Shown here: positions 57,501 through 64,000 of the stretch, piece by piece | Position numbering within the stretch: the first letter of the stretch is position 1 | How the letters are laid out: each line of letters begins with the position of its first letter | Origin: Microbacterium sp. BR1 | Lineage (GTDB): Bacteria; Actinomycetota; Actinomycetes; Actinomycetales; Microbacteriaceae | Reading direction: 5' to 3' | Length of the DNA: 64,000 bases | NCBI RefSeq assembly: GCF_002812725.1 | Contig: NZ_NMUN01000004.1 | Coordinates: forward strand, 1,116,001 to 1,180,000 | Notes under the pieces: model-generated | Told to the model about the DNA's origin: nothing | The model's input: only the letters and a program-made list of their open reading frames with translations | Database searches by the model: none | Made by a program: the position numbers and the translations under genes

Positions 57501-57987
57501 ACTCGGCGCGAAAGGTGCGCGATGCCCGGACGGCCGGACCGAGCGTGGCCGGCCACCGTGAGACGCCGCGCTCGGCATCCCGTTCGTCACCCGCGAGCAG
57601 TTCGGCGATGATGCGGTCCTGGTCGGGCGCCGTCAGCAGGCGCGGCGGCTCGCCGCCGCGCTGCACGGACACGCCGCGGACCAGCTGGAACGCAAAGGAT
57701 GCCATCGAGCGGGCCAGCGGCCCCGGGGTCGCAACCCCGCCGACGAGCGCGAGCCGGTCGCGCAGTGCCGTCGCGGTCTGACGGGTGGGGGTCAGGACGA
57801 GCACTTCGTCCACACCCAGCCCGTCGCGCGCCCCCGCGGCCAGCAGGCGCGCCACGCGCGCCACCAGTGCCTCGGTCTTGCCCGTGCCCGGCCCGCCGAT
57901 CACGACACCCGAGGCATCCGCCGGGAGCGCGACGACGTCGGCCTGTGCCGCGTCGAGGCCGTCCACCCAGCCGCTACCCGTACCCAT
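54583..57987 (-). CDS. adnA: AdnA-like helicase-nuclease subunit
   Basis: 1134 aa. Walker A GGPGTGKTE (31-39) is intact, but motif II is VDDAQ (251-255), motif III GDPDIGSGSFRGA lacks the Gln, and motif VI VSRARTRL is altered. The C-terminal nuclease keeps VVVVDLKTGRSED and QLAAYQLAL, with cysteines at FDACGLDW and HCTTDRFAVC that could hold an iron-sulphur cluster. It is the partner of AdnB. TAGCGT lies 6 nt before the ATG. Confidence 0.9.
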   Translation of the reverse strand: MGTGSGWVDGLDAAQADVVALPADASGVVIGGPGTGKTEALVARVARLLAAGARDGLGVDEVLVLTPTRQTATALRDRLALVGGVATPGPLARSMASFAFQLVRGVSVQRGGEPPRLLTAPDQDRIIAELLAGDERDAERGVSRWPATLGPAVRASRTFRAELRALLAECTERGIGPAELASAGRRLGRDAWVGAAEFVTDYRFTVGAMRAEHRDPAELLREAAAILATAPSGAAGEALLGPPARLRAVLVDDAQELTRGGMAMLRGLRARGVAVLAFGDPDIGSGSFRGASPELFARLCDALGALHVLDDQHRSTPALARIAREVTTAIGASGRVEHRRAPGPELPPDPRVSTMIAPSPHEEIDRIARVLREWHIVDEIPWSALAVIAHDTRQVGELEAELAAREVPTRSSSLPRPLGSEGVVRDLVQLVRLGMSAPDIRDSEALSAALLSPFGGLDAVGLRRLRARLRHAELAAGGTRPARELLHEAMANPLDLALLDTPEARAAERLATTLRVLHADAQRGATVHDLLWIAWDRARDGGGRPLARVWHELATTPGTLSAESGHALDALVALFDAAKRFVETSPDEAPEAFLRRMVDSEVPEDMLTSPDVAETVALLTPAAALGTQFEGVVIAGVQDGVWPNVRLRGGLLDKWRLADIEGLAIGGPDASGHTPDRSTGAHAEPDNGGSLDRRRAALHDELRLLVRAVSRARTRLAVTAVDDDDRGPSPLLSFFPEPDESDDPTGAVEHPLTLRGLVAQHRRALTTPVAPAPVRAHAAGQLVVLARAGVPGAAPHQWYGMAEASSNGPLRDPARSPVHVSPSKLDAFDACGLDWAIRALGGDTRSWSAGVGTILHAAMEEVPSGDRAALQAVVDGRWGELDFEAPWMARKEHAWAGLLVDRLHAYLERFHREEGRVVGAEARFRLAIDMDSVAGGADGVESAPDVWAIRDGERGAEHGGEDGAPRGGGVGDGPPEDRRLALLSGSVDRIEVYPSGRGEALDPTKEEGVAERVVVVDLKTGRSEDKLTDEKVADDAQLAAYQLALWEGLLPGADPAANAGARLLVLSKTLKNTHYRLARQAPMDVARRTSFLRTIIDVAEGMSSDRFDANLDTHCTTDRFAVCRIHTIKAVSAS

Positions 57988-58146
57988 CCCCCCACGCTAA
58001 CGCGGCCCCCCGACACCGCCGTCCGGCAGCGCGCGCTCGACGCGTTCGCCCTCAGCGTGACCGACCCGGGCAGCCCTCACCCACCCGTGTCGTAGAGTTT
58101 CAGAGCAGTCGGGCGTCGTGCCCGGAGAGCAGAGAGGCAGTCACCC

Positions 58147-58371
58147 GTGGAGATTCGCATCGGCATCGCCAACACCGGCCGTGAGCTGAACTTCGAGACG
58201 TCCGAGTCCGCCGAGACCGTTCGTGCAGCCGTCGCGAAGGCACTCGACGCATCCGCCTCGCACGTGTCGTTCGCCGATTCCAAGGGCAATTCCTACATCG
58301 TCCCGACGGCCGCACTGGCGTATGTCGAGCTCGGCACCGAAGAGGCACGCCGCATCGGTTTCGTCGGCTGA
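58147..58371 (+). CDS. DUF3107 family protein
   Basis: 74 aa, MEIRIGIANTGRELNFETSES, a compact beta-alpha protein typical of DUF3107, found in actinobacteria next to adnA-like genes. The GTG follows GAGAGGCAG. TAGAGT (58091-58096) is a likely -10. Function unknown. Confidence 0.85.
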   Translation: MEIRIGIANTGRELNFETSESAETVRAAVAKALDASASHVSFADSKGNSYIVPTAALAYVELGTEEARRIGFVG

Positions 58372-58372
58372 C

Positions 58373-58663
58373 ATGCTGATCGTCCTCGCGCTGGTCGCCG
58401 CGGTCGCGATCGGTATGGCGCTGCACTTCGCCCTGCCGTTGCGCTCCACGCGGGGCGTCGCGCTCGGCCCCCTGCTGGACGCTGCGATCGCCGCGGTGAT
58501 CTACACGAGCCTGACCTGGCTCGGCCTCGCCGAGAGCAACCCCTGGCTGTGGGTCGCGTCGATCGCCATCCCCGCCGTCGTCACCGGCGTCGTGCTCGCG
58601 GTGGTGTCGCGCGCCCGCGCCGCGCACGACGAGCGCGAGCGGATCCGCCTCAAGCTCGTCTGA
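58373..58663 (+). CDS. Small three-helix membrane protein
   Basis: 96 aa. Three helices (MLIVLALVAAVAIGMALHFAL; GPLLDAAIAAVIYTSLTWLG; LWVASIAIPAVVTGVVLAVVS) followed by a basic tail RARAAHDERERIRLK. It begins 2 nt after DUF3107, so the two are co-expressed. No family function is recognised. Confidence 0.7.
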   Translation: MLIVLALVAAVAIGMALHFALPLRSTRGVALGPLLDAAIAAVIYTSLTWLGLAESNPWLWVASIAIPAVVTGVVLAVVSRARAAHDERERIRLKLV

Positions 58664-58685
58664 AAGCTCGACGAGCCGCGCGCGT

Positions 58686-59402
58686 TCAGGCGTTCAGGCC
58701 GACCGCATCCATCCGTCGCGAGTGGGCGGCCATGAGTTCGGTGAACACCGGTTCGACCTTTTCTTCGGCGGCGCGGTCGAGTCCGACGGAGGTCGTGAGC
58801 GCTGCCCGCGCGACGAGCAGGGTGTCGCCCACCAGGCGCCGTCCCCACATCGACAGCAGCGAACGCCATTCCTCGTCGCTCGAGATCGTCGCCGCGATGA
58901 TCTCGACGATCGCGCCGCGGTCGTCATCCGCCTCGAGGATCACGGACACGCGTCGCCCGGTGTCCCCGTACGTCGATGCGAGCGCGTGATAGAAATCGTC
59001 GAGCAGGCCCGCGGTCAGATGCACGCTGAGCAGGGTCTCCATCGGACGTTCGCCATGCGTGACGCGCCGGAACGCGTCGAGCTGCTCACGGAACGGCAGC
59101 ATCACGGTCGTCGGGTCCTCGTCCCGCTCGCGGATGAGCGCGACGATCGCCTGATGTTTGGTCAGCGCGGCGCCGGCGGCGCGTGACAGCGCCTCTTTCT
59201 GCGCCAACTCGGGGGTGGACGTGATCAGCTGCGTCAGGGTCTCGAAGTATCCGAGCTGCAGGTAGGCGGCCTGACCCAGGAAGGTCTGCACGTCGGGCGC
59301 GAGCTCGGAGAAGTCGACCCGGGTCGCGCCGGATGTGTCACCCCGGGATCGGAGGGTCAGCACGCGACGCGGCGTGCGCCGCCGGCGCAACCAATTGAAC
59401 AC
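58686..59402 (-). CDS. Ferritin-like fold protein
   Basis: 238 aa helical protein. An Arg-rich start (MFNWLRRRRTPRR) precedes a four-helix bundle (LGYFETLTQLI; ALTKHQAIVALIRERDED; LLDDFYHALASTY), matching the ferritin-like / MiaE-type group kept beside a DEAD-box helicase in actinobacteria. The usual EExxH metal ligands are not clear, so iron binding is uncertain. TAGGCT lies 6 nt before the GTG start. Confidence 0.75.
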   Translation of the reverse strand: MFNWLRRRRTPRRVLTLRSRGDTSGATRVDFSELAPDVQTFLGQAAYLQLGYFETLTQLITSTPELAQKEALSRAAGAALTKHQAIVALIRERDEDPTTVMLPFREQLDAFRRVTHGERPMETLLSVHLTAGLLDDFYHALASTYGDTGRRVSVILEADDDRGAIVEIIAATISSDEEWRSLLSMWGRRLVGDTLLVARAALTTSVGLDRAAEEKVEPVFTELMAAHSRRMDAVGLNA

Positions 59403-59459
59403 GGGATCAGCCTAGCCGCGGGCGAGGGTGGCCGTTGGGGGCGGCGGAAGAGTCGCGCC

Positions 59460-59602
59460 GCGGAGCCTCGGGTAGGCTGGGACTCGTCCCGGCGTCGGAT
59501 CGGGACCCCGCGCCTGTGGCTGAGTGAAGGGCGTGGATCACCCTTCTTCCCCTCCGGGGGCAAGTACCCAGGCAGCATCTCACTGCCGGACAGGCTCATA
59601 TT
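59460..59602 (+). promoter_or_regulatory. Structured leader of the DEAD-box helicase gene
   Basis: At least three hairpins can be drawn: GAAGGG/CCCTTC (59526-59531 with 59541-59546), CCCC/GGGG (59549-59552 with 59557-59560) and GGCAG/CTGCC (59571-59575 with 59583-59587), all just before the GTG. Leaders of cold-shock RNA helicases are often regulated; I do not recognise a known riboswitch class. Confidence 0.4.
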
Positions 59603-61099
59603 GTGACGACCTTCGCCGAACTCGGTGTCGATCAAGACATCGTCGACGCTCTCGCTTCGAAGGGCATCGTGGATGCCTTCCCGATCCAGGAGCAGACGAT
59701 CCCCCTCGGACTCCCCGGGCAAGACATCATCGGGCAGGCCAAGACCGGCACCGGGAAGACCTTCGGCTTCGGCATCCCCGTCGTCCAGCGTCTCGGACTC
59801 GACCCCTCACCGGGCGTGAAGGCCCTCATCGTCGTCCCGACGCGGGAGCTGGCCGTCCAGGTCTATGAAGACATGGACATGCTCACCTCGAACCGCTCCA
59901 CGAGCGTCGTCGCGATCTACGGCGGCAAGGCGTACGAGGGGCAGATCGACCAGCTGAAGGCCGGCGCGCAGATCGTCGTCGGAACCCCGGGTCGCCTGAT
60001 CGACCTCAACAACCAGCGTCTGCTCGACCTCTCGAACGCGACCGAGGTCGTACTCGACGAGGCCGACAAGATGCTCGATCTCGGCTTCCTGCCCGACATC
60101 GAGAAGATCATCACCAAGGTCTCGCAGATCCGTCACACCCAGCTGTTCTCGGCCACGATGCCCGGGCCGATCGTCGCGCTCGCGCGTCGCTTCATGTCGA
60201 ACCCGATCCACATCCGCGCGACCGACCCCGACGAGGGCCTGACGCAGGCGAACATCAAGCACCTCGTCTACCGCGCGCACTCGCTCGACAAGGACGAGGT
60301 CATCGCCCGCATCCTGCAGGCCGAGGGCCGCGGCAAGACCGTGATCTTCACGCGCACCAAGCGCGCCGCACAGCGCCTGTCGGACGAGCTCGGCGACCGC
60401 GGCTTCAACACCGCGTCGGTGCACGGCGACATGAGCCAGGAGGCGCGCGAGCGTTCGATGGCCGCATTCAAGGCCGGCAAGAAGGATGTCTTGATCGCGA
60501 CGGACGTCGCCGCCCGCGGTATCGACGTCGATGACGTCACGCATGTCATCAACCACACGATCCCCGACGACGAGAAGACCTACCTGCACCGCGCCGGTCG
60601 CACGGGTCGCGCCGGCAAGACGGGCATCGCGGTCACGTTCGTCGACTGGGACGACCTGCACAAGTGGGCGCTCATCAACCGCGCCCTGGAGTTCGGCCAG
60701 CCCGAGCCGACCGAGACGTACTCGTCCAGCCCGCACCTGTTCACCGACCTCGACATCCCCACGGGAACGAAGGGTCGTCTTTCGACCGCACCGCGCACGG
60801 CGGCCGTCAAGACGCAGGAGCCCGCGCGGGAGCGTTCCGGAGCGCCCGCGGGTGACCGTCCGCGTCGTTCACGCTCTCGCTCGCGTTCGGGTGGGAGCGG
60901 CGAGGGCACGGCAGCGGCCTCGCCGAACGTTCCCGCCGATGGCTCGGGTTCCGGTTCCGACGCCCCTCGCACGGAGGGCGGCGGAACGCACGACGGAGGC
61001 GGCAGCGAGCACCACGATGGCCGCCCCGCGCCGTCGCGCCGCCGCCGTCGCCGCCGCTCGGGTGGTTCGTCCGGAGCCCCGACCGCTCCCACCGCGTAA
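59603..61099 (+). CDS. DEAD-box ATP-dependent RNA helicase
   Basis: 498 aa. Q-motif DAFPIQEQTIP, motif I AKTGTGKT, motif Ia PTRELA, motif II VLDEADKML, motif III SAT, motif V TDVAARGIDVDDV and motif VI HRAGRTGRAG are all intact. The last 100 residues are Arg/Gly/Ser-rich, an RNA-binding tail. It remodels RNA, probably in ribosome assembly or the cold. GTG start without an obvious Shine-Dalgarno. Confidence 0.96.
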   Translation: MTTFAELGVDQDIVDALASKGIVDAFPIQEQTIPLGLPGQDIIGQAKTGTGKTFGFGIPVVQRLGLDPSPGVKALIVVPTRELAVQVYEDMDMLTSNRSTSVVAIYGGKAYEGQIDQLKAGAQIVVGTPGRLIDLNNQRLLDLSNATEVVLDEADKMLDLGFLPDIEKIITKVSQIRHTQLFSATMPGPIVALARRFMSNPIHIRATDPDEGLTQANIKHLVYRAHSLDKDEVIARILQAEGRGKTVIFTRTKRAAQRLSDELGDRGFNTASVHGDMSQEARERSMAAFKAGKKDVLIATDVAARGIDVDDVTHVINHTIPDDEKTYLHRAGRTGRAGKTGIAVTFVDWDDLHKWALINRALEFGQPEPTETYSSSPHLFTDLDIPTGTKGRLSTAPRTAAVKTQEPARERSGAPAGDRPRRSRSRSRSGGSGEGTAAASPNVPADGSGSGSDAPRTEGGGTHDGGGSEHHDGRPAPSRRRRRRRSGGSSGAPTAPTA

Positions 61100-61186
61100 C
61101 CCGCGTGCACCGCTGACGGCACGGGATTCGCCATTCGGACCCGATCGAGCCCCCGTGAGAGGGCCTCACCCGCTATCTTGAGCGGT

Positions 61187-61202
61187 GGCGCCCGTAGGCG
61201 CC
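61187..61202 (+). terminator. Hairpin between the DEAD helicase and SHOCT genes
   Basis: GGCGCC-CGTA-GGCGCC, a perfect 6-bp stem with a 4-nt loop. A second weak stem GTGAG/CTCAC lies just upstream (61155-61169). Confidence 0.4.
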
Positions 61203-61227
61203 GATCATCCGATTGAAAGGCACACCC

Positions 61228-61659
61228 GTGCGCATCTTCACCGAGGCTGTCACTCCCATCAGCTACGAGTACCAGGGCTTCTGGGGTTCTTTCTGGGACC
61301 TCATCTGGTGGTTCTTGGCCATCTTCATCTTCTTCGCCTACCTGATGGTCCTGTTCTCGATCATCACCGACCTGTTCCGCGACCACAAGCTCAGCGGGTG
61401 GTGGAAGGCCGTCTGGATCATCGTCCTCCTCCTCACCAACTGGCTCGGCGCGCTGATCTACCTCATCGTCCGCGGTCGGGGTATGGGTGAGCGGAGCGCC
61501 GCGCAGGCCCAGGCCTTCGAGCGCGCGCAGCAGGACTACATCAAGCAGGCCGCCGGAACGAGCCCCGCCGACGAGATCGCCAAGGCGAAGTCGCTCCTCG
61601 ACGCCGGCACGATCACGCAGGCCGAGTACGACCAGATCAAGTCCAAGGCGCTTTCCTGA
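61228..61659 (+). CDS. PLDc_N / SHOCT-domain membrane protein
   Basis: 143 aa. Two membrane helices (WDLIWWFLAIFIFFAYLMVL; WKAVWIIVLLLTNWLGALIY) form a PLDc_N-type domain. A C-terminal SHOCT motif (DEIAKAKSLLDAGTITQAEY) follows. The GTG (VRIFTEAV) follows GAAAGG at 7 nt; an in-frame TTG five codons earlier was rejected. SHOCT domains are oligomerisation tags; the role is unknown. Confidence 0.85.
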   Translation: MRIFTEAVTPISYEYQGFWGSFWDLIWWFLAIFIFFAYLMVLFSIITDLFRDHKLSGWWKAVWIIVLLLTNWLGALIYLIVRGRGMGERSAAQAQAFERAQQDYIKQAAGTSPADEIAKAKSLLDAGTITQAEYDQIKSKALS

Positions 61660-61679
61660 ATCGCCCGACCCGATCGCGA

Positions 61680-61710
61680 GCGGCCCCCGTCCTTTCCGGA
61701 CGGGGGCCGC
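61680..61710 (+). terminator. Strong terminator after the SHOCT gene
   Basis: GCGGCCCCCGTCC / GGACGGGGGCCGC, a perfect 13-bp stem with a TTTCC loop, followed by TTCGTCATATT. Confidence 0.85.
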
Positions 61711-61878
61711 TTCGTCATATTCCGGGACTCCTCACACCACGTCGGCGGCCGTTTTCGACATCCGCGACGTCCGTCGGCTGCGCGGATGCCGCGAAGGCGC
61801 CGATGCGTTGCAGGGCTCGTTCACCGTCCGAAGCGAAGCGGGGCAACGCGTCGCGTCACGGCTCGTCGGACCCGGGCG

Positions 61879-62760
61879 TCAGGGGTACACGGGTGCGATG
61901 CCGGAGCCGAGCGCGATGATGCGCTCGACCATCTCGTCGGAGGTCGTGTTCTCGCCCGGCAGATTCGGCTTGCCGAGGCCGTGGTAGTCGCTCGACCCCG
62001 TCACGATCAGATCGCGCCGCGCGACGACGTCCCGGAGCACCTCGATGCCAGCCGGGGTGTTCTCGCGGTGGCCGAGCTCGAAGCCCGCCAACCCCGCATC
62101 GATCAGCTGCTCGAGATAGGGAACGGGCATCATCCGTCCCCGACCGGCCGTGGTGGGATGCGCGACGATCGGCACCCCGCCCGCGGCGACGACCAGTCGC
62201 ACGGCCGACAGGGGGTCGGGCGCGTAGTGCGGTTCGTAGTAGCCCTCGCGCGGGTGGAGGATCCCCGCGAACGCCTCGGAGCGGTCGAGGGCGAAGCCGC
62301 GCGCGACGAGCGCGTCGGCGATGTGCGGACGACCCACGGTGGCGCCATCGGATGTCTGGGCGACGACGTCCGCCCACGACAGGTCGTAGTCGCGCGAGAT
62401 GTTGCGGACGATGCGTTCGGCCCGGCCCATCCGGTCATCGCGGATGCGTTCCATCTCGGCCCGGAGGGCAGGGTTGTCGGGATCGAACAGGTAGGCGAGC
62501 AGGTGAACGCTCCGCCACTCGTGCTTGGCGCTCAATTCCATGCCCGGGAGCAGCGTCATGCCGAGCGACGTGGTGGCCTCGGCGGCTTCCGCCCACCCGG
62601 CCGTCGTGTCGTGGTCGGTCAGCGCGATCGTCCGGAGCCCGTAGCGGTGCGCCGCGCGCACGACGGTCTCGGGCGGCTCGGTGCCGTCGGATCGCAGCGA
62701 GTGCAGGTGGAGGTCGCTCGGCCCCTCGAATCGCCGCACGACGTCCCGCTGCCCGTTCAT
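61879..62760 (-). CDS. PHP-domain phosphoesterase (RNase AM/YciV-like)
   Basis: 293 aa. PHP metal motifs are DLHLHSLRSDG, LTDHDT, VAHPTTAGR and SDYHG. Family members are trinuclear-metal phosphoesterases; YciV acts on 3',5'-bisphosphate nucleotides and as a 5'-3' exoribonuclease, which is a reasonable role. The ATG lies 7 nt after TACGCT, the leaderless pattern; a much longer open frame upstream was rejected. Confidence 0.9.
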   Translation of the reverse strand: MNGQRDVVRRFEGPSDLHLHSLRSDGTEPPETVVRAAHRYGLRTIALTDHDTTAGWAEAAEATTSLGMTLLPGMELSAKHEWRSVHLLAYLFDPDNPALRAEMERIRDDRMGRAERIVRNISRDYDLSWADVVAQTSDGATVGRPHIADALVARGFALDRSEAFAGILHPREGYYEPHYAPDPLSAVRLVVAAGGVPIVAHPTTAGRGRMMPVPYLEQLIDAGLAGFELGHRENTPAGIEVLRDVVARRDLIVTGSSDYHGLGKPNLPGENTTSDEMVERIIALGSGIAPVYP

Positions 62761-62862
62761 CCCCCCGAGCGTACCCCCGGCGGGTTCCTGACGACCGGCG
62801 TCGTCGACGCCGCCGACGCTCACGTCCGTCGTTCTCCCAGCCACGACTCCTAGAGTCGAAAG

Positions 62863-63888
62863 GTGCTGCGCGTGCTCGGGATCCTCATCGCCGTGCTGTT
62901 CGCGATCGCGACAGCAGTGCTGACGTGGCCGTCCTTCTTCCGGGTCGAGCAGACGTTCCCCGTCGCGCAGATCGTGGCCTTCCGCTCGCTCGTCGCCGTC
63001 GCCTTCGCTCTCGCGACCGTCCTGATGCTGCTCCTCGCGATCGCACGCCCCCTTCGCGGTTTCGCCCTGTCGATGGCCCTGGTCGCCGTGATCGGCACCC
63101 TCGGCAACGGCGCGATCGTCGTGACGCGCGGCACGGGAACGACCGAGCTTCCGGCCGAGACGGCGACGAGCGTCCGCGTCATGACGTGGAACACGGCGGG
63201 CGAGGCGACGGATCCGGTATCCGTCGCGCAGACCGCCGTCGCGATGCAGGCGGACATCGTCTCCCTCCCCGAGACCACGATCGAATCCGGCGAGCAGATC
63301 GCGATCGCCATGCGCGAGCTCGGGCGCCCGATGTGGGCGCACCACGTCGAGTTCAGCACGGGCGTCGACACGTGGGATGCCCGGTCCACCACGCTGCTGA
63401 TCTCGCCCGAGCTGGGCGACTACTCGGTCATCGAGTCCTCGCAAGACGGTTCGAGCAACACGGGCGTTCTGCCCAGCGCCGTGGCGATGCCGATCAACGG
63501 ACAGGGACCGATCGTCGTCGCGGTGCACGCCGTCGCCCCCCGCGAGGACGACATGGAGCACTGGCGCACCGACCTCCGCTGGCTGGCCGATCAGTGCGCC
63601 ACCGGAAACGTCATCATGGCCGGGGACTTCAACGCGACGATCGACCACATGGCACGGCTGGGCGTCGACGGCGGAACACTCGGGTACTGCCACGACGCGG
63701 CATCCGAATCCGGGAACGGCGGCGTCGGCACCTGGACCACGGACCTCCCGGCGCTCGCCGGCGCTCCGATCGACCACGTGCTGTCGACGCCGAACTGGAA
63801 GGCGACGGGATCGATCTTGCTGCGCTCGCTCGACGGTTCCGGCAGCGACCACCGCCCGCTGGTCGTCCAGCTCGAGCCCGCCGGCTGA
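62863..63888 (+). CDS. Membrane-anchored endonuclease/exonuclease/phosphatase family protein
   Basis: 341 aa. Three N-terminal helices (to about residue 90) precede an EEP domain with RVMTWNTAGE, LPETTIESGE, IMAGDFNATIDH and GSDHRPLVV, holding the catalytic Asn, Glu, Asp and His. The fold acts on phosphodiesters; here it faces outside the cell. TAGAGT lies 6 nt before the GTG start. Its stop codon begins a 16-bp repeat array. Confidence 0.9.
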   Translation: MLRVLGILIAVLFAIATAVLTWPSFFRVEQTFPVAQIVAFRSLVAVAFALATVLMLLLAIARPLRGFALSMALVAVIGTLGNGAIVVTRGTGTTELPAETATSVRVMTWNTAGEATDPVSVAQTAVAMQADIVSLPETTIESGEQIAIAMRELGRPMWAHHVEFSTGVDTWDARSTTLLISPELGDYSVIESSQDGSSNTGVLPSAVAMPINGQGPIVVAVHAVAPREDDMEHWRTDLRWLADQCATGNVIMAGDFNATIDHMARLGVDGGTLGYCHDAASESGNGGVGTWTTDLPALAGAPIDHVLSTPNWKATGSILLRSLDGSGSDHRPLVVQLEPAG

Positions 63889-64000
63889 GCCCGCGCCTGC
63901 GCCGCCCGAGGCCGCGCCTGCCTGAGCCCGCACAAGCCTGAGCCCGCACCTGCCGGAGCCCGCACCTGCCTGAGCCCGCACAAGCCTGTGCCCGCGCTTG
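63884..64000. repeat. 16-bp tandem repeat array running off the window
   Basis: Five perfectly phased units fill 63921-64000, of the form CCTGAGCCCGCACAAG or CCTGAGCCCGCACCTG with single-base variants. A degenerate unit lies at 63905-63920, and another at 63884-63899, which contains the TGA of the EEP gene. A 5-nt insert separates the first two. The array continues past the window end. Confidence 0.85.

Noticed and set aside
62761-63981. 700-codon version of the PHP gene
   Set aside because: The extra 400 codons are antisense to the EEP gene; a TANNNT hexamer sits 7 nt before the chosen ATG.
63884-64000. CRISPR array
   Set aside because: The 16-bp units are directly adjacent without unique spacers, and no cas genes are present.
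1-64000. tRNA, rRNA, prophage or defence-system genes
   Set aside because: I looked for cloverleaf stems, rRNA cores, integrases, restriction or toxin-antitoxin genes and found none I could support.

Overview
The window is about 70% G+C DNA from an actinobacterium. Gene content and order point to the family Microbacteriaceae, most likely Microbacterium. The pointers are a C50-carotenoid (decaprenoxanthin-type) cluster idi-crtE-crtB-crtI-crtYe-crtYf-crtEb with a divergent MarR regulator, a gluABCD glutamate transporter, an actinobacterial PriA-type hisA, the AdnAB recombination nuclease next to nudC and uvrD2, and many genes that seem to be read from leaderless mRNAs. I see no rRNA, tRNA, CRISPR array, prophage or intact insertion sequence. 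It reads as a core-chromosome segment with one small accessory-looking module near its left end.

Layout. 1-47: first codons of argC. 314-6220: accessory block of an NAD-dependent epimerase-like protein and a two-gene membrane module (a YhgE/Pip-type protein and an MMPL transporter fused to a degenerate ABC-ATPase-like domain). It lies between pheT and argC and is bordered by copies of a palindrome with core CCGGAGTACTGTCCGG. 6553-10139: pheST. 10191-13590: gluABCD. 13644-15903: a SpoU-type rRNA methylase, then infC-rpmI-rplT with a folded leader and an AUC start for infC. 16189-20592: a DUF1844 gene, an SseB-family gene and hisC-hisB-hisH-hisA. 20686-22152: a LysM membrane protein (YneA/ChiZ-like division regulator) divergent from lexA. 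22224-28051: a membrane protein, an S9 peptidase, hflX and an RsmC-like methyltransferase. 28292-33638: dapF, miaA, miaB, recX, recA. 33903-40203: the MarR regulator and the carotenoid operon, closed by a bidirectional terminator. 40304-46001: a UPF0182 membrane protein, a PDZ/Lon-type protease and a zincin-fold protein. 46116-57987: an orphan cyclodehydratase-like gene, uvrD2, nudC, a kinase-fold protein, adnB and adnA, with two antiparallel 3' overlaps. 58147-63888: DUF3107, a small membrane protein, a ferritin-like protein, a DEAD-box RNA helicase, a SHOCT protein, a PHP phosphoesterase and an endonuclease/exonuclease/phosphatase-family protein. A 16-bp tandem repeat runs off the right end.

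How the genes work together. Genome maintenance and the SOS response (lexA with its LysM neighbour, recA-recX, uvrD2, adnAB) are spread across the window, with LexA-box-like sites at lexA/lysM and upstream of recA. Translation and RNA modification are strongly represented (pheST, infC-rpmI-rplT, SpoU methylase, hflX, miaAB, DEAD helicase). Biosynthesis covers histidine (four genes), lysine/peptidoglycan (dapF) and the membrane pigment. Most same-strand neighbours overlap by the 4-nt ATGA/GTGA junction, so several translationally coupled operons can be drawn with confidence.

The most unusual observations are the MMPL/pseudo-ATPase/YhgE module and its bordering palindromes, fourteen start codons lying 6-7 nt after a TANNNT -10 hexamer, a strong excess of the hexamer GGATGC/GCATCC that overrides normal codon choice, a 73-nt palindromic element between miaB and recX, and the 16-bp tandem array at the right edge.
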